Source: Bifidobacterium breve
GTDB taxonomy: Bacteria > Actinomycetota > Thermoleophilia > Solirubrobacterales > Solirubrobacteraceae
DNA: 53,332 nt
Direction: 5' to 3'
Assembly: GCA_945889475.1 (NCBI GenBank)
Contig: CAMDBT010000010.1
Location: 1-53,332 of the forward strand
A program made the translations under genes and the position numbers. Under the pieces are notes generated by a model that was not told the DNA's origin, made no database searches, and was given only the letters and a program-made list of their open reading frames with translations. Below are positions 39,772 to 48,806 of the stretch, in pieces (the stretch's first letter is position 1; each line of letters opens with the position of its first letter).

Positions 39772-40545
39772 ATGACGATCCGTTCGGAGCTGGACCTAAA
39801 ACAGACGCTCTCAAGGAAGGACTACGAGCAGCAGCTGAGCGACCGCAGCCGGCGCCTAGATCAGCTGAGGCTGGCGCTAGGCGGCAAGCTCGCGGCAGAA
39901 CAGATCGGCCCCGGCCTTCTGATCTGCATTGAAGGCTGGGACGCGGCCGGCAAGGGAGGCGCGATCCGCCGCCTTGTCGCGCCGCTCGACGCGCGCCACG
40001 TTCGCGTCGTCCAGTTTGCCGCGCCGAGCGCTGACGAGAAGCGCCACTTCTACCTTCAGCGCTTCAGCGAGTGCCTGCCGGGCCACGGCGGGATGGCCGT
40101 CTTCGATCGCACTTGGTACGGGCGCGTGCTGGTCGAGCGGGTTGAAGGGTTCGCGACCACCGAGCAGTGGCAGCGAGCCTATTCGGAGATCGTCGACTAC
40201 GAGCGCTCACTGAGCCTCGAAGGAATGATCATCGTCAAGCTTTGGCTCGAGATTTCACCCCAGACGCAGCTAAAGCGCTTCAAGCAGCGCGAAGCCGACC
40301 CGCTGAAGGCGTGGAAGCTGACCGATGAGGACTGGCGCAACCGAGATCGCTGGGACGACTACGCGGCAGCGGTCGACGAGATGATCGAGCGGACCAGCAC
40401 CGACTGGGCGCCGTGGCACGTGATCGCCGCCGAGCAGAAGCGCTTCGCGCGGATCGCCGTGATTGACGCCGTTATTGATGAGATTGAGCGTGGCTGCGCG
40501 ACGCACAATTTCGAGCTGCCGGCGGCCTCCGAGATAGGCCTCTAA
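39772..40545 (+). CDS. ppk2: Polyphosphate kinase 2 family protein
   Basis: A 257-residue PPK2-type kinase. Walker A is EGWDAAGKGG (54-63), Walker B lies in GMAVFDRTWYGRVLVERVEGF (shown in part, about 107-127), and the lid region has WRNRDRWDDY. It moves phosphate between polyphosphate and nucleoside mono- or diphosphates; a single-domain protein of this length can be class I (NDP) or class II/III, and I cannot separate these by eye. ATG at 39772 follows AGGA at a suitable distance. The downstream alpha/beta hydrolase-like gene starts 9 bases later. Confidence 0.9.
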   Translation: MTIRSELDLKQTLSRKDYEQQLSDRSRRLDQLRLALGGKLAAEQIGPGLLICIEGWDAAGKGGAIRRLVAPLDARHVRVVQFAAPSADEKRHFYLQRFSECLPGHGGMAVFDRTWYGRVLVERVEGFATTEQWQRAYSEIVDYERSLSLEGMIIVKLWLEISPQTQLKRFKQREADPLKAWKLTDEDWRNRDRWDDYAAAVDEMIERTSTDWAPWHVIAAEQKRFARIAVIDAVIDEIERGCATHNFELPAASEIGL

Positions 40546-40554
40546 CGCTCGCCA

Positions 40555-41394
40555 ATGCGGCTACGGCTATACCACCACAGCGACGGCGCCCGCGTCGCGT
40601 ACCGCGAGCAGGGCACCGGGCCGGCGCTGATCCTTTGGCACTCCGAGCTGCTCAGCTACCGCGAATTTGAGCCGCTGGTCGAGGAGCTCGAGCACCGCTT
40701 CCGCGTAGTCCTGCCTGACCTGCCACTACACGGCGATTCAGAAGATCGCCCCCACCACCCGTACTCGCTCGACTGGCTGGCAGAGGTCGTGGCGGGCTTC
40801 TGCAACGACGCTGGTGGTTCACGGCCGATCGTCGGCGGCCACGGACTCGGCGTTGAACTGAGCTTGCGCGCGGTCGCCGCCGGCCAACTGAAGCCCTCGA
40901 AGATGGTCGTGCTCGCCAACCGGCTCCACCGCGGCGCCAGCGGCGACCGCGAGTGGGCGGCCTGGCTGGCGTTGGCTCGGCTAGGTTCGCTGCCCGGAGT
41001 TGACCGCGTGCTGATGCGCGGCGCACCCTACGCTCTGCGGCCCGGCCGCGCGCAGCAACTGAGCGCCCGCGGCAACGCTGAGGCGGCCGAGCTGGCGCGC
41101 CGTTCATTCGCTGGCGCCGTCGGCAACAGCAACCTCGCACGCTCATGGGCGGCCTTTGCTCGCAGTCGCCCAAACTGCGTCCAGCGCGAACTAATCGAGG
41201 CCTACGCAGCAATGGACTTCCCCGTGCTGCTGCTGTGGCCGGAGGAGGATCCGCGCCACCCGCCGGTGGCAGCCGAAGAGGCGCTCGACCTGCTGCCGGA
41301 TGCGCAGCTGCGGCTGTTGCCGAGAACGGGCTACCTCGCCGCTTACGACGACCCGGTCGCGGTCGCGCGTGAGATCAGCGCCTTCTGCGGCTGA
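40555..41394 (+). CDS. Alpha/beta-hydrolase-fold protein lacking nucleophile and catalytic His
   Basis: A 279-residue protein with a clear alpha/beta-hydrolase frame: start with GARVAYREQGTGPALILWHS, the DLPLHGDSE strand, an elbow segment and the late VLLLWPEEDPRHPP with Asp232. The nucleophile elbow, normally G-x-S-x-G, reads G-H-G-L-G, with Gly97 (codon GGA at 40843-40845) in place of Ser. The catalytic His position reads TGYLAAY with Tyr260. Only the acid residue remains, so it should not act as a normal esterase. It may have become a binding or regulatory protein, or use other chemistry. It probably shares an operon with PPK2. Confidence 0.8.
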   Translation: MRLRLYHHSDGARVAYREQGTGPALILWHSELLSYREFEPLVEELEHRFRVVLPDLPLHGDSEDRPHHPYSLDWLAEVVAGFCNDAGGSRPIVGGHGLGVELSLRAVAAGQLKPSKMVVLANRLHRGASGDREWAAWLALARLGSLPGVDRVLMRGAPYALRPGRAQQLSARGNAEAAELARRSFAGAVGNSNLARSWAAFARSRPNCVQRELIEAYAAMDFPVLLLWPEEDPRHPPVAAEEALDLLPDAQLRLLPRTGYLAAYDDPVAVAREISAFCG

Positions 41395-41459
41395 GCCGCG
41401 AAGCGTTCTAGCGCCTATCGGTCGTAGCATTGGGAGACCAAACCTTCGAAGGAGCCCTG

Positions 41460-42776
41460 ATGGCAGCAAAGCGTCTTTACGGCGGCGAAACAGCAAAGGC
41501 GGTGGCCAACTTTCCCGTCTCCGGCGAGCGCGTGCCGATCCAGATAATCCACTGGCTGGCGCGAATCAAGGGTGCTGCGGCGCGCGTCAACGGTGAACTT
41601 GGGTTGCTGAAGCCGGCGACGGCGCGAAAGATCGCCAAGGCCGCCGACGAGATCGTTGCCGGCAGGCACGACAGCCAGTTCCCGATTGACGTCTTCCAGA
41701 CCGGCTCGGGGACATCGTCGAACATGAACGCCAACGAAGTGATCGCCACCCTCTCCGGCGCTCACGCCAACGACGAAGTCAACCTCGGCCAGTCATCGAA
41801 CGACGTCTTCCCTTCGGCCGTCCATCTCGCGGCACTGGAGATGACGACCAATGAGCTGCTGCCGGCGCTGAAGACGCTTGAGCGCTCGCTTGGAAAGAAG
41901 GCGCGCAGCTTCAAGAACATCGTCAAGGCCGGCCGCACGCACCTGATGGACGCCGTGCCGGTGACGCTTGGGCAGGAGTTCGCCGGCTACGAGACGCAGA
42001 TCGCGCTGGCGCGCGAGCGGATCGAAGCGGCGCTGATTCACGTTCGCCAGATTCCGCTCGGCGGCACCGCCACCGGCACCGGCCTCAATACCCACCGCCA
42101 GTTCGCGAAGAAGGTTCGCCGCGAGATGGCGAAGGAGACGGGGCTGAGGATCGACGCGCCCGCCCACCCGTTCGAAGCGCAAGGCAACCGCGACTCGCTG
42201 GTTGAGCTCTCCGGCGCGCTGAAGGTGCTGGCGGTTTCGTTGACGAAGATCGCCAGCGACATCGCGCTGATGGGTTCCGGCCCGCGCGCCGGTATCGGCG
42301 AGCTGTTCCTGCCGGAGCTGCAGAAAGGCTCCTCGATCATGCCCGGAAAGGTGAACCCGGTGATCCCGGAGGTCGTGCTGCAGGTAGCAGCGCAGGTGAT
42401 CGGCAACGACACGGCGATCACGATCGGCGGCATGCAAGGGCAGTTTGAGCTGAACGTGCGGATCCCGCTGATCGGCCGCAACCTGATTCAGTCGATTCAG
42501 CTGCTGACCAGCAGCTCGGCATTATTTGCCGAGAAGTGCATCGACGGGATCGAGCCGAATAGGGCTGGCACCGCGGCCTCGGCTGGTTCGACGCTGGCCG
42601 TCGCAACGGCACTCAACGGAGCGATCGGCTACGACAAGGCGGCGGCGATCGTCAAGCAGGCGACGGATTCTGGCCGGCCGCTGCGTGAGGTGGCTCTAGA
42701 ACAGGGTGTTGACGCCAAGCTCTACGACGAAACGATCAACCTGCGAGTGATCGCAGCCGGCAACGAAGAGGTTTAG
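41460..42776 (+). CDS. fumC: Class II fumarate hydratase with a short N-terminus
   Basis: A 438-residue lyase with FQTGSGTSSNMNANEV, SSNDVFPSAVH, VKAGRTHLMDAVP (catalytic His region), GGTATGTGLN and the signature GSSIMPGKVNP. It hydrates fumarate to malate in the citric acid cycle. AAGGAG at 41449-41454 lies five bases before the ATG at 41460, which supports this start. The protein therefore begins at MAAKRLYGGETAKAV and lacks about 15-20 residues found at the N-terminus of other FumC proteins (the RxExDxxG..VP segment). An in-frame stop at 41409-41411 excludes a longer form with that segment. Confidence 0.93.
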   Translation: MAAKRLYGGETAKAVANFPVSGERVPIQIIHWLARIKGAAARVNGELGLLKPATARKIAKAADEIVAGRHDSQFPIDVFQTGSGTSSNMNANEVIATLSGAHANDEVNLGQSSNDVFPSAVHLAALEMTTNELLPALKTLERSLGKKARSFKNIVKAGRTHLMDAVPVTLGQEFAGYETQIALARERIEAALIHVRQIPLGGTATGTGLNTHRQFAKKVRREMAKETGLRIDAPAHPFEAQGNRDSLVELSGALKVLAVSLTKIASDIALMGSGPRAGIGELFLPELQKGSSIMPGKVNPVIPEVVLQVAAQVIGNDTAITIGGMQGQFELNVRIPLIGRNLIQSIQLLTSSSALFAEKCIDGIEPNRAGTAASAGSTLAVATALNGAIGYDKAAAIVKQATDSGRPLREVALEQGVDAKLYDETINLRVIAAGNEEV

Positions 42777-42819
42777 CGCCACCGGCGCCAAGGCGCGAGG
42801 CCGCCGGTACGATCAGTCA

Positions 42820-44412
42820 ATGAGTCGTGCCGCGGCTGCCCGCGCATTCTGCTTGCTCACGGCCACCACCGCGGTGGCTCTGGCCGCCGCTGGAAACGCG
42901 GTGGCCGAGCCCTTTGGCCAGCCGCCGATGGAGCTGCCCGGCGCCAGCGCAAGCAAGGCAAGCGCTGGCGATTGGATCATCGGCGTGCGCCCAGGAGGCG
43001 GCAGCGATCGAATTGCGTCGCGCTTCAACGCGCAGCCGATCGATGGACTCCCAGCCTTTACGGTTGCCGCAGCGCGGGCGCGAGCGTTTGCCGCAGCGCT
43101 GGAGCACCAGCGGCTGCTGGCGTGGGCCGAACCAGATATCCGCGCCGAGCGCAAAAGCGCCTACGAAGGGCGGCTCGGGAGGTGGGCTCGGGTAGCAGTG
43201 GTCCCCGCCGACTTCAGTTGGCCTGCGCCGGGGGGCGTCGCTGTAGCGGTGCTCGACGACCGCGTTGACAGCTCGGTCAGTGATCTAAATCAGCAGACAA
43301 CCTGGCTCAACAGCGGCCAGGTCGAAGAGGCCCACGGAACGATGGTCGCTTCAACGATCAGCGCCGTCGTCGGCCGCGGCCCGATCGTTGGTGTCTTCCC
43401 CGGCACGCCGATCCTTTCCTACGGTCTGACAAGCTTTAGCTGCGCCGACGTCGCCCGCGGCATGGGCAAGGCGGTTGCCGCCGGCGCGCGCGTGGTCAAC
43501 ATGAGCCTCGGCAGCGAAGATGGCTGCTTCACGATGAACGCCGCGATCCAGCGTGCCTACGCGAAGGACGTGCTCTCGGTCGCTTCGGCCGGAAACGAGT
43601 TCAACGAGGGCAATCCAACCGAGTACCCGGCGGCATTCCCCCACGTCGTCAGCGTCGCGGCGACAGACTCCAAAGGGAGGGTCAGCGAGTTCAGTAACGC
43701 CAACGCCGCAGTTGACGTGTCGGCGCCTGGTGTTGGCGTGCCGGTTGATATGCCGCGGCGGTTTGACAACCAAGATGGCGACCCTTCGGACGGAGCGACG
43801 ACCGCTGACGGGACGAGCTTTTCGGCGCCGATCACCGCTGGCGCGGCCGCTTGGATTGCTGCCGCGCGACCGCAGCTGAAGGTCGGCCAGATCGCCGACC
43901 TGTTGAAGAAGGGCGCTAGGGACGTGCCGCCCAAAGGTTACGACCGCAACACAGGCTTCGGCATCATCAACATCCCCGCCGCGCTGGCGCTGCCGGCGCC
44001 GATGCTAGACCCGCAGGAGCCGAACGATTCGGTCGCGCTCGTCGATGGCACCACGCTCGGCGCAACGACGCCGCTGCTCTGGGCCGGGGGCGATCGAGCG
44101 TCGCTGGTCGCGAAGATCGACCAGATCAAGGATCCAGTCGACATCTACCGAATCCGGATTGCCGCTGCCGGCGCAGCGAAGATCAGCCTGACGCCCAAGT
44201 TCGGCGGCGTCGATCTGACCGTCTACACGGCTTCCACAAAGTCGGCCAGCGGATCGCGCTACCGCGTCGCCTACTCCAAGAAGAGCGGTCGCGCAGTTGA
44301 CCGAGCGACGGTAAGAAACGCGGCGAGCACGGCGAGGATTTTCTACGTCGTGGTCCGCGACAACGACAAGAACCTGCTCAACGCCGAGTACACGCTGCGC
44401 ATCAGCCGCTGA
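42820..44412 (+). CDS. Secreted subtilisin-like serine protease (S8)
   Basis: A 530-residue secreted protease. Residues 1-29 form a signal peptide and about 50-115 an inhibitor-like propeptide. The catalytic domain has Asp146 in AVAVLDDRVD, His172 in AHGTMVAS, the oxyanion Asn259 in ASAGNEF and Ser333 in DGTSFSAP. From about residue 390 a C-terminal domain resembles the bacterial pre-peptidase (PPC) domain: PQEPNDSV, an IDQIKDPVDIYRI segment and a final YTLRIS strand. The Asp motif is DDR rather than the usual DTG. Such proteases degrade extracellular proteins or process surface proteins. It stands between fumC and the gabD-like gene. Confidence 0.92.
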   Translation: MSRAAAARAFCLLTATTAVALAAAGNAVAEPFGQPPMELPGASASKASAGDWIIGVRPGGGSDRIASRFNAQPIDGLPAFTVAAARARAFAAALEHQRLLAWAEPDIRAERKSAYEGRLGRWARVAVVPADFSWPAPGGVAVAVLDDRVDSSVSDLNQQTTWLNSGQVEEAHGTMVASTISAVVGRGPIVGVFPGTPILSYGLTSFSCADVARGMGKAVAAGARVVNMSLGSEDGCFTMNAAIQRAYAKDVLSVASAGNEFNEGNPTEYPAAFPHVVSVAATDSKGRVSEFSNANAAVDVSAPGVGVPVDMPRRFDNQDGDPSDGATTADGTSFSAPITAGAAAWIAAARPQLKVGQIADLLKKGARDVPPKGYDRNTGFGIINIPAALALPAPMLDPQEPNDSVALVDGTTLGATTPLLWAGGDRASLVAKIDQIKDPVDIYRIRIAAAGAAKISLTPKFGGVDLTVYTASTKSASGSRYRVAYSKKSGRAVDRATVRNAASTARIFYVVVRDNDKNLLNAEYTLRISR

Positions 44413-44416
44413 AGCT

Positions 44417-45895
44417 TCAGTCGGCGACGTTGATCGCGATGTACTTCGTTGAGAGGTACTCGTCGATCCCCTCGTGGCCACCTTCGCGACCGTAGCCAGA
44501 CTGCTTGACGCCACCGAACGGTGCGCCCGCGTTGCTGACCATCCCCTGGTTGAGGCCGATCATCCCCGTTTCGAGCCCCTCTACGACGCGCAGTCCGCGC
44601 GCGATGTCGCGCGTAAAGAGGTAGGCGACGAGGCCGTATTCGGTTGCGTTGGCGGCAGCGATCGCCTCCTGCTCCGTCGTGAAGGTGCGGATTGGGGCGA
44701 CCGGACCGAAGATCTCCTCGCTGAGGATCCGCGCACTCTCTGGCACGTCGACGAGAACGGTCGGCGCAAAGAAGTGGCCGGGGCCTTCAATCGGCGCGCC
44801 GCCGCAAAGCACCTCCGCGCCGCCAGCAACGGCGTCGTCAACGAGCTCCTTGACGGAGGCAACGGCGAGGTCATCAATCAGCGGCCCGGCCTGCGAATCG
44901 GGCTCAGTACCGCGCGCGACGACCATCGCCCCCATCCGTTCAGCGAGGCGCCCGGCAAACTCGCCCGCGATCGAATCCTGAACCAAGATTCGATTGGCGC
45001 TGGTGCAGGCCTCGCCGCCGTTACGCATCTTCGCCATCATCGCGCCATCTAACGCGACCTCAAGATCGGCGTCGTCGAAGACGATCAGCGGAGCATTCCC
45101 GCCGAGCTCCATCGAGACGCGCAAGACCTGCTCAGCCGACTGGGCGATCAGCTGCTTGCCGACCGCTGTTGAGCCGGTAAAGGAGAGCTTCCGCAGCCGC
45201 CGATCGGCGATCAGCGGTGCCATCAGCGAGCCGGAGCTGGAGCCGCATACGACGTTGAGCACGCCTGCAGGAAGGCCAGCGTCCTCGAAGATCTGCGCCA
45301 TCGCCAGCATCGAAAGTGGCGTCTGCTTGGCGGGCTTAACGACTACTGTGCAGCCGGCCGCGATTGCCGGGCCAACCTTGCGCGTGCCCATCGCCAGCGG
45401 GAAGTTCCACGGCGTAATGAAAAGGCACGGGCCCACCCCCTGACGCATCGTCAGCACTCGGCTGGCACCGTTCTCGGCCGTCTGGAAGCGACCGTTGATC
45501 CGAACCGCCTCCTCCGCGTACCAGCGCAGGTATGAGGCCGCGTAGGCCACCTCGCCGCGCGATTCGGCCAGCGGCTTACCCATCTCCAAGGTCATGATCA
45601 GCGCCAAGTGCTCGGTGCGCTCGGTCATCAGCTCGTAGGCACGGCGTAGAATCTCGCCGCGCTCGCGCGGGGCGGTCGCGCGGAAGCTTGCGAAGGCCTC
45701 GTCGGCAGCGGCCAACGCAGCGTCGGCGTCTTCGGGGGTCGCGTCGGCGACCTCAACCAAAACCTCTCCGGTTGCTGGGTCCTCGACGGCCATCGTCGCG
45801 CCGCCGCTGGCGTCCCGCCACTGACCGCCAATAAAGAGGCGGTGCTCGACGGTTTCGAGCGCAATCCGTTCTTCTGCGACGCTATTGGTTGTCAT
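44417..45895 (-). CDS. gabD: Succinate-semialdehyde dehydrogenase-like enzyme
   Basis: A 492-residue aldehyde dehydrogenase. It has ITPWNFPLAM with Asn164, the FTGSTAVGKQLI NAD(P) loop, Glu263 in MELGGNAPLIVF and catalytic Cys297 in NGGEACTSANR. The ELGGNAPLIVFDDAD form and the C-terminal AGAPFGGVKQSGYGREGGHEGI are typical of GabD. It oxidises succinate semialdehyde to succinate with NADP or NAD. It is a different branch from the dehydrogenase at 21284-22831. It is convergent with the subtilase gene and downstream of the MaoC gene on the same strand. Confidence 0.9.
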   Translation of the reverse strand: MTTNSVAEERIALETVEHRLFIGGQWRDASGGATMAVEDPATGEVLVEVADATPEDADAALAAADEAFASFRATAPRERGEILRRAYELMTERTEHLALIMTLEMGKPLAESRGEVAYAASYLRWYAEEAVRINGRFQTAENGASRVLTMRQGVGPCLFITPWNFPLAMGTRKVGPAIAAGCTVVVKPAKQTPLSMLAMAQIFEDAGLPAGVLNVVCGSSSGSLMAPLIADRRLRKLSFTGSTAVGKQLIAQSAEQVLRVSMELGGNAPLIVFDDADLEVALDGAMMAKMRNGGEACTSANRILVQDSIAGEFAGRLAERMGAMVVARGTEPDSQAGPLIDDLAVASVKELVDDAVAGGAEVLCGGAPIEGPGHFFAPTVLVDVPESARILSEEIFGPVAPIRTFTTEQEAIAAANATEYGLVAYLFTRDIARGLRVVEGLETGMIGLNQGMVSNAGAPFGGVKQSGYGREGGHEGIDEYLSTKYIAINVAD

Positions 45896-45945
45896 CGAGC
45901 GAGGTTAGCGAGCCGCGAGCGGCGGCGGGTGCTTCGTGAATGCCC

Positions 45946-46398
45946 CTAGATAAACATCCGCGCCAGCGACTCAGCTACGCAGACCGGCTTCTCGCCGCCG
46001 TCGGTCTCAAAGGTCTGCGTGACCATCATCTGAACGCCGCCCGGAACATCCTCAACGGAGCTGAGCGTCGCGCGCATCCGGACCTTCGCGCCGACCATCA
46101 GCGGGGCTGGGAAACGGACCTTCTGATAGCCGTAGTTGACAGCGAAGGTGAAGCCTTCGAGCGCCATCAGCTCGTAGCTGAACTTTGGTCCGAGCGAGAG
46201 CGTGAAGAGGCCGTGGGCGATCGTGCCGCCGAAAGGAGTCTCCTTCGCTCGTTCCGGATCAACGTGGATCCACTGGTGGTCACCGGTCACGTCCGCGAAC
46301 TCGTTGATCGCCTCCTGCGTCACCTCGTACCACTCGCTAACGCCGAGCTCTGTACCGACCGCGGCCTTCAGTTCATCTACACCGTTCAGTGTCGCCAT
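45946..46398 (-). CDS. MaoC-like dehydratase
   Basis: A 150-residue hot-dog-fold protein. The catalytic segment is FADVTGDHQWIHVDPERA, with Asp and His of the R-specific enoyl-CoA hydratase centre, followed by PFGGTIAHGLFTLSL. It hydrates trans-2-enoyl-CoA or acts on a related thioester. The ATG follows GGGGAAAACAG. It may share a transcript with the gabD-like gene (50 bases downstream) and the ABC1 kinase gene (41 bases upstream), but the gaps are not decisive. Confidence 0.9.
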   Translation of the reverse strand: MATLNGVDELKAAVGTELGVSEWYEVTQEAINEFADVTGDHQWIHVDPERAKETPFGGTIAHGLFTLSLGPKFSYELMALEGFTFAVNYGYQKVRFPAPLMVGAKVRMRATLSSVEDVPGGVQMMVTQTFETDGGEKPVCVAESLARMFI

Positions 46399-46439
46399 CT
46401 GTTTTCCCCTTGATCGACTTCGTTGTCTAGAAGTAGAGC

Positions 46440-47846
46440 CTACGCCCGCGCGGCAAAAAAGTCGGCGTCGACCTCACCAAGCGGCGTCGACGGTGGCTCT
46501 CCGGCAATGTATTCGAGTGCCAGACGGCCCCAATCGCCGCCGGCGCGCAGCTCGCCAAGGACGCTGAACAGCAGCCCTTCCATCCGCCGCATCAGCAGCG
46601 CCTCGGGCGGCAGCGTCTGTTTGCGCATGTAGTCGTAGTGCGGCGAGCGCGGTGAACTTCCCACCTCAATCGCGTTGCGAACGTAATGGCGGTCGAGCCT
46701 GCGATAGCCGGTCGTGAAGTACCACTCACCGGCCGTCTGCAGCTGCTCGAGAACGCGCTCCGGGCGAAACTCGTCGGGCTCTGGCAGATAGCCGAGCTGT
46801 GAGAGCCAGCGGTGCGTCTGCGCCGAGTCGCCGTCGATTACCGAGCGCGCTAGCGCCCGCTCGCCGTCGAGGTACTGCTCAGGAACGCGGCGAATCAAAC
46901 CGAAGTCAAGGAAGCAGACGTGACCGTCGTCGCAGAAGATGTAGTTGCCGGGGTGCGGATCGCCCAGCGCTAGCCGCTCGCGCATCAGCAGACCAAAGAA
47001 GAAGCGGAAGGCGATCTCGCCGGCGCGGTCGCGGTCCTCGTCGCTGCGGTCCTTCATCTGCGCGAAGCTCTGCCCTTCGACGTATTCGCTGACCAGCACG
47101 CGGCGGGTCGAGAGCGAGCCGAAGACCGCTGGAATCCGAACGAACGGGTGGCCGCGATAGGCGCGCTCGATCTGGCGCTGATTGGCGGCCTCGAGCTCAT
47201 AGTCGAGCTCTTCGGTTATCCGTTCACGCAGCTCAGCCAGCAAGGCCTTGGCGTCTATCCCCGGAGCGAGGCGCTTCAGCAGCGGCACCAAGATCTGGAC
47301 GTTTCGCATGTCGGTTTCGACCGCCTCTGCAACGCCGGGGTACTGAACCTTGACCGCGACATCGGCGCCGTCGTGCGTCGTTGCGCGGTAGACCTGCCCG
47401 ATCGAGGCGGCAGCAACCGGCTCCGGATCGAAGTTCGCGAAGACCGATCCGATCGGCTCGCCCAGGTCGGCCTCGACGACCTTCTTCATCTCTTTGAAGG
47501 CGACCTGCGGCGCGCTGTCGCGAAGCTCAGCAAGGCGCGCTTTGAACTCTTCTCGATCGCCATCGGGTATCAACTCAAAATCAACCGTTGAAAGGACCTG
47601 CCCGATCTTCATCGCAGCGCCTTTCATTTGGCCGAGCTGCTTGACGAGCTGATCGGCAAGGTCGAAGGAGCGAGCCTGCGTCGCCTCGTCGGCGCGCTCG
47701 TCGCTGCGCAGCCGGTTGATCGCGCTAGTTGCCGCCCACTTCGCGCTCTGGCCGCCAACGAGCGAGCCAAACTTCGCCGTCCGCGCCAGCCGTGAGCGGG
47801 GCAGCTTGCTGGTCTCGTTGGTGTCGTCGTTCTCTTCTTCAGCCAT
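46440..47846 (-). CDS. ABC1/UbiB-family atypical kinase
   Basis: A 468-residue protein of the ABC1/ADCK/UbiB family. The N-terminal signature is MKGAAMKIGQVLST (KxGQ motif), then the Ala-rich loop PVAAASIGQVYRA, the lysine strand VAVKVQYPGV, the catalytic LGDPHPGNYIF and the metal motif VCFLDFGLIRRV. Family members are atypical kinases or ATPases that support isoprenoid-quinone biosynthesis or lipid handling. The C-terminal part contains a proline- and arginine-rich region. The ATG at 47846 is preferred to a TTG one codon earlier. It is divergent from the exonuclease gene (88 bases apart). Confidence 0.92.
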   Translation of the reverse strand: MAEEENDDTNETSKLPRSRLARTAKFGSLVGGQSAKWAATSAINRLRSDERADEATQARSFDLADQLVKQLGQMKGAAMKIGQVLSTVDFELIPDGDREEFKARLAELRDSAPQVAFKEMKKVVEADLGEPIGSVFANFDPEPVAAASIGQVYRATTHDGADVAVKVQYPGVAEAVETDMRNVQILVPLLKRLAPGIDAKALLAELRERITEELDYELEAANQRQIERAYRGHPFVRIPAVFGSLSTRRVLVSEYVEGQSFAQMKDRSDEDRDRAGEIAFRFFFGLLMRERLALGDPHPGNYIFCDDGHVCFLDFGLIRRVPEQYLDGERALARSVIDGDSAQTHRWLSQLGYLPEPDEFRPERVLEQLQTAGEWYFTTGYRRLDRHYVRNAIEVGSSPRSPHYDYMRKQTLPPEALLMRRMEGLLFSVLGELRAGGDWGRLALEYIAGEPPSTPLGEVDADFFAARA

Positions 47847-47933
47847 CAAGATCGCGACCGCGATTCGCGGCCCTCACCGTCCCCACCGCAGTAGAGGCAG
47901 CCTGTCAGTGCGTATCACGGTAGCCTGCCGCCC

Positions 47934-48806
47934 GTGGCCGCGCCGCTACTTGTCGTAGACACCCCGTCGCTTCTCTACCGCGCCTTCTTCGCACTGCCGA
48001 AGTCGATCAAAGGTTCAGACGGCAAGCCGGTCAACGCGCTGCTTGGAACTGCCAACATGCTGCTGGCGGCGGTTGCCGATTACAGCCCCCGTGCGGTCGT
48101 CTGCTGCTTTGGCGCTGAGGCCGGTGCCTACCGCGTTGAAGCTTTCCCGGCCTACCATGCCGATCGCCCCGCGATGGAGCCAGAGCTCGAGCGGCAATGG
48201 CAGCTGGCGCCGGAGTTCTTTGCCGCTTGCGGCTGGAGCTCGCTCGACGGTGGAGCGCTCGAGGCGGATGACCTGCTCGGTTCGTTGGCCCAGCTCGAAA
48301 GCGAGGCCGGCGGCGCGACGATCATCTTCAGCGGCGACCGTGACATGTTCCAGTGCGCCTCGAAGCTAGTGACCGTCCTCTACCCGGCGCGCGGCGGGCC
48401 GCAGCTGATCGGGCCGGCCGAAGTGCGGGCGCGCAGCGGCGTTGAGCCGCGGCAGATTCCTGACCTGATCGCACTGCGCGGCGACCCGTCGGATGGAATC
48501 CCGGGCGCCAAGGGCATCGGTGAGAAGGGCGCGGCGCTGCTGCTGGATCAATACGGCTCACTCGAAGCTGTGCTCGCAGCTGCCAAAGATTCAGCCAGCG
48601 CGATCACGCCCCGCACGCGCGCTGCGTTGAGCGATGATCCCGAGCTTCTACGAAGCTTCAAAGAGGTCGCCACGCTGCAGCCGATCAAGCTAAAGCGGCC
48701 GCAGGACGCGCCGCTGGACGCAGGCCGCGGTGCGCTGGCAGCGCGCAAGCTTGGCATGAACAGGCTCGCCGAACGGATCGAAAAGGCTGGCGCAGCTACG
48801 GCGTAA
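47934..48806 (+). CDS. Stand-alone 5'-3' exonuclease (PolA N-domain type)
   Basis: A 290-residue flap/5'-nuclease-like protein beginning at GTG. It has LLVVDTPSLLYRAFFALP, an EADDLLGSLA metal motif, FSGDRDMFQ with two metal Asp, and the helix-three-turn-helix GDPSDGIPGAKGIGEKGA. No polymerase domain follows, so it is the free-standing form found in many actinobacteria. It removes 5' flaps or RNA primers. Its 3' end overlaps the convergent ychF by 11 bases. Confidence 0.92.
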   Translation: MAAPLLVVDTPSLLYRAFFALPKSIKGSDGKPVNALLGTANMLLAAVADYSPRAVVCCFGAEAGAYRVEAFPAYHADRPAMEPELERQWQLAPEFFAACGWSSLDGGALEADDLLGSLAQLESEAGGATIIFSGDRDMFQCASKLVTVLYPARGGPQLIGPAEVRARSGVEPRQIPDLIALRGDPSDGIPGAKGIGEKGAALLLDQYGSLEAVLAAAKDSASAITPRTRAALSDDPELLRSFKEVATLQPIKLKRPQDAPLDAGRGALAARKLGMNRLAERIEKAGAATA

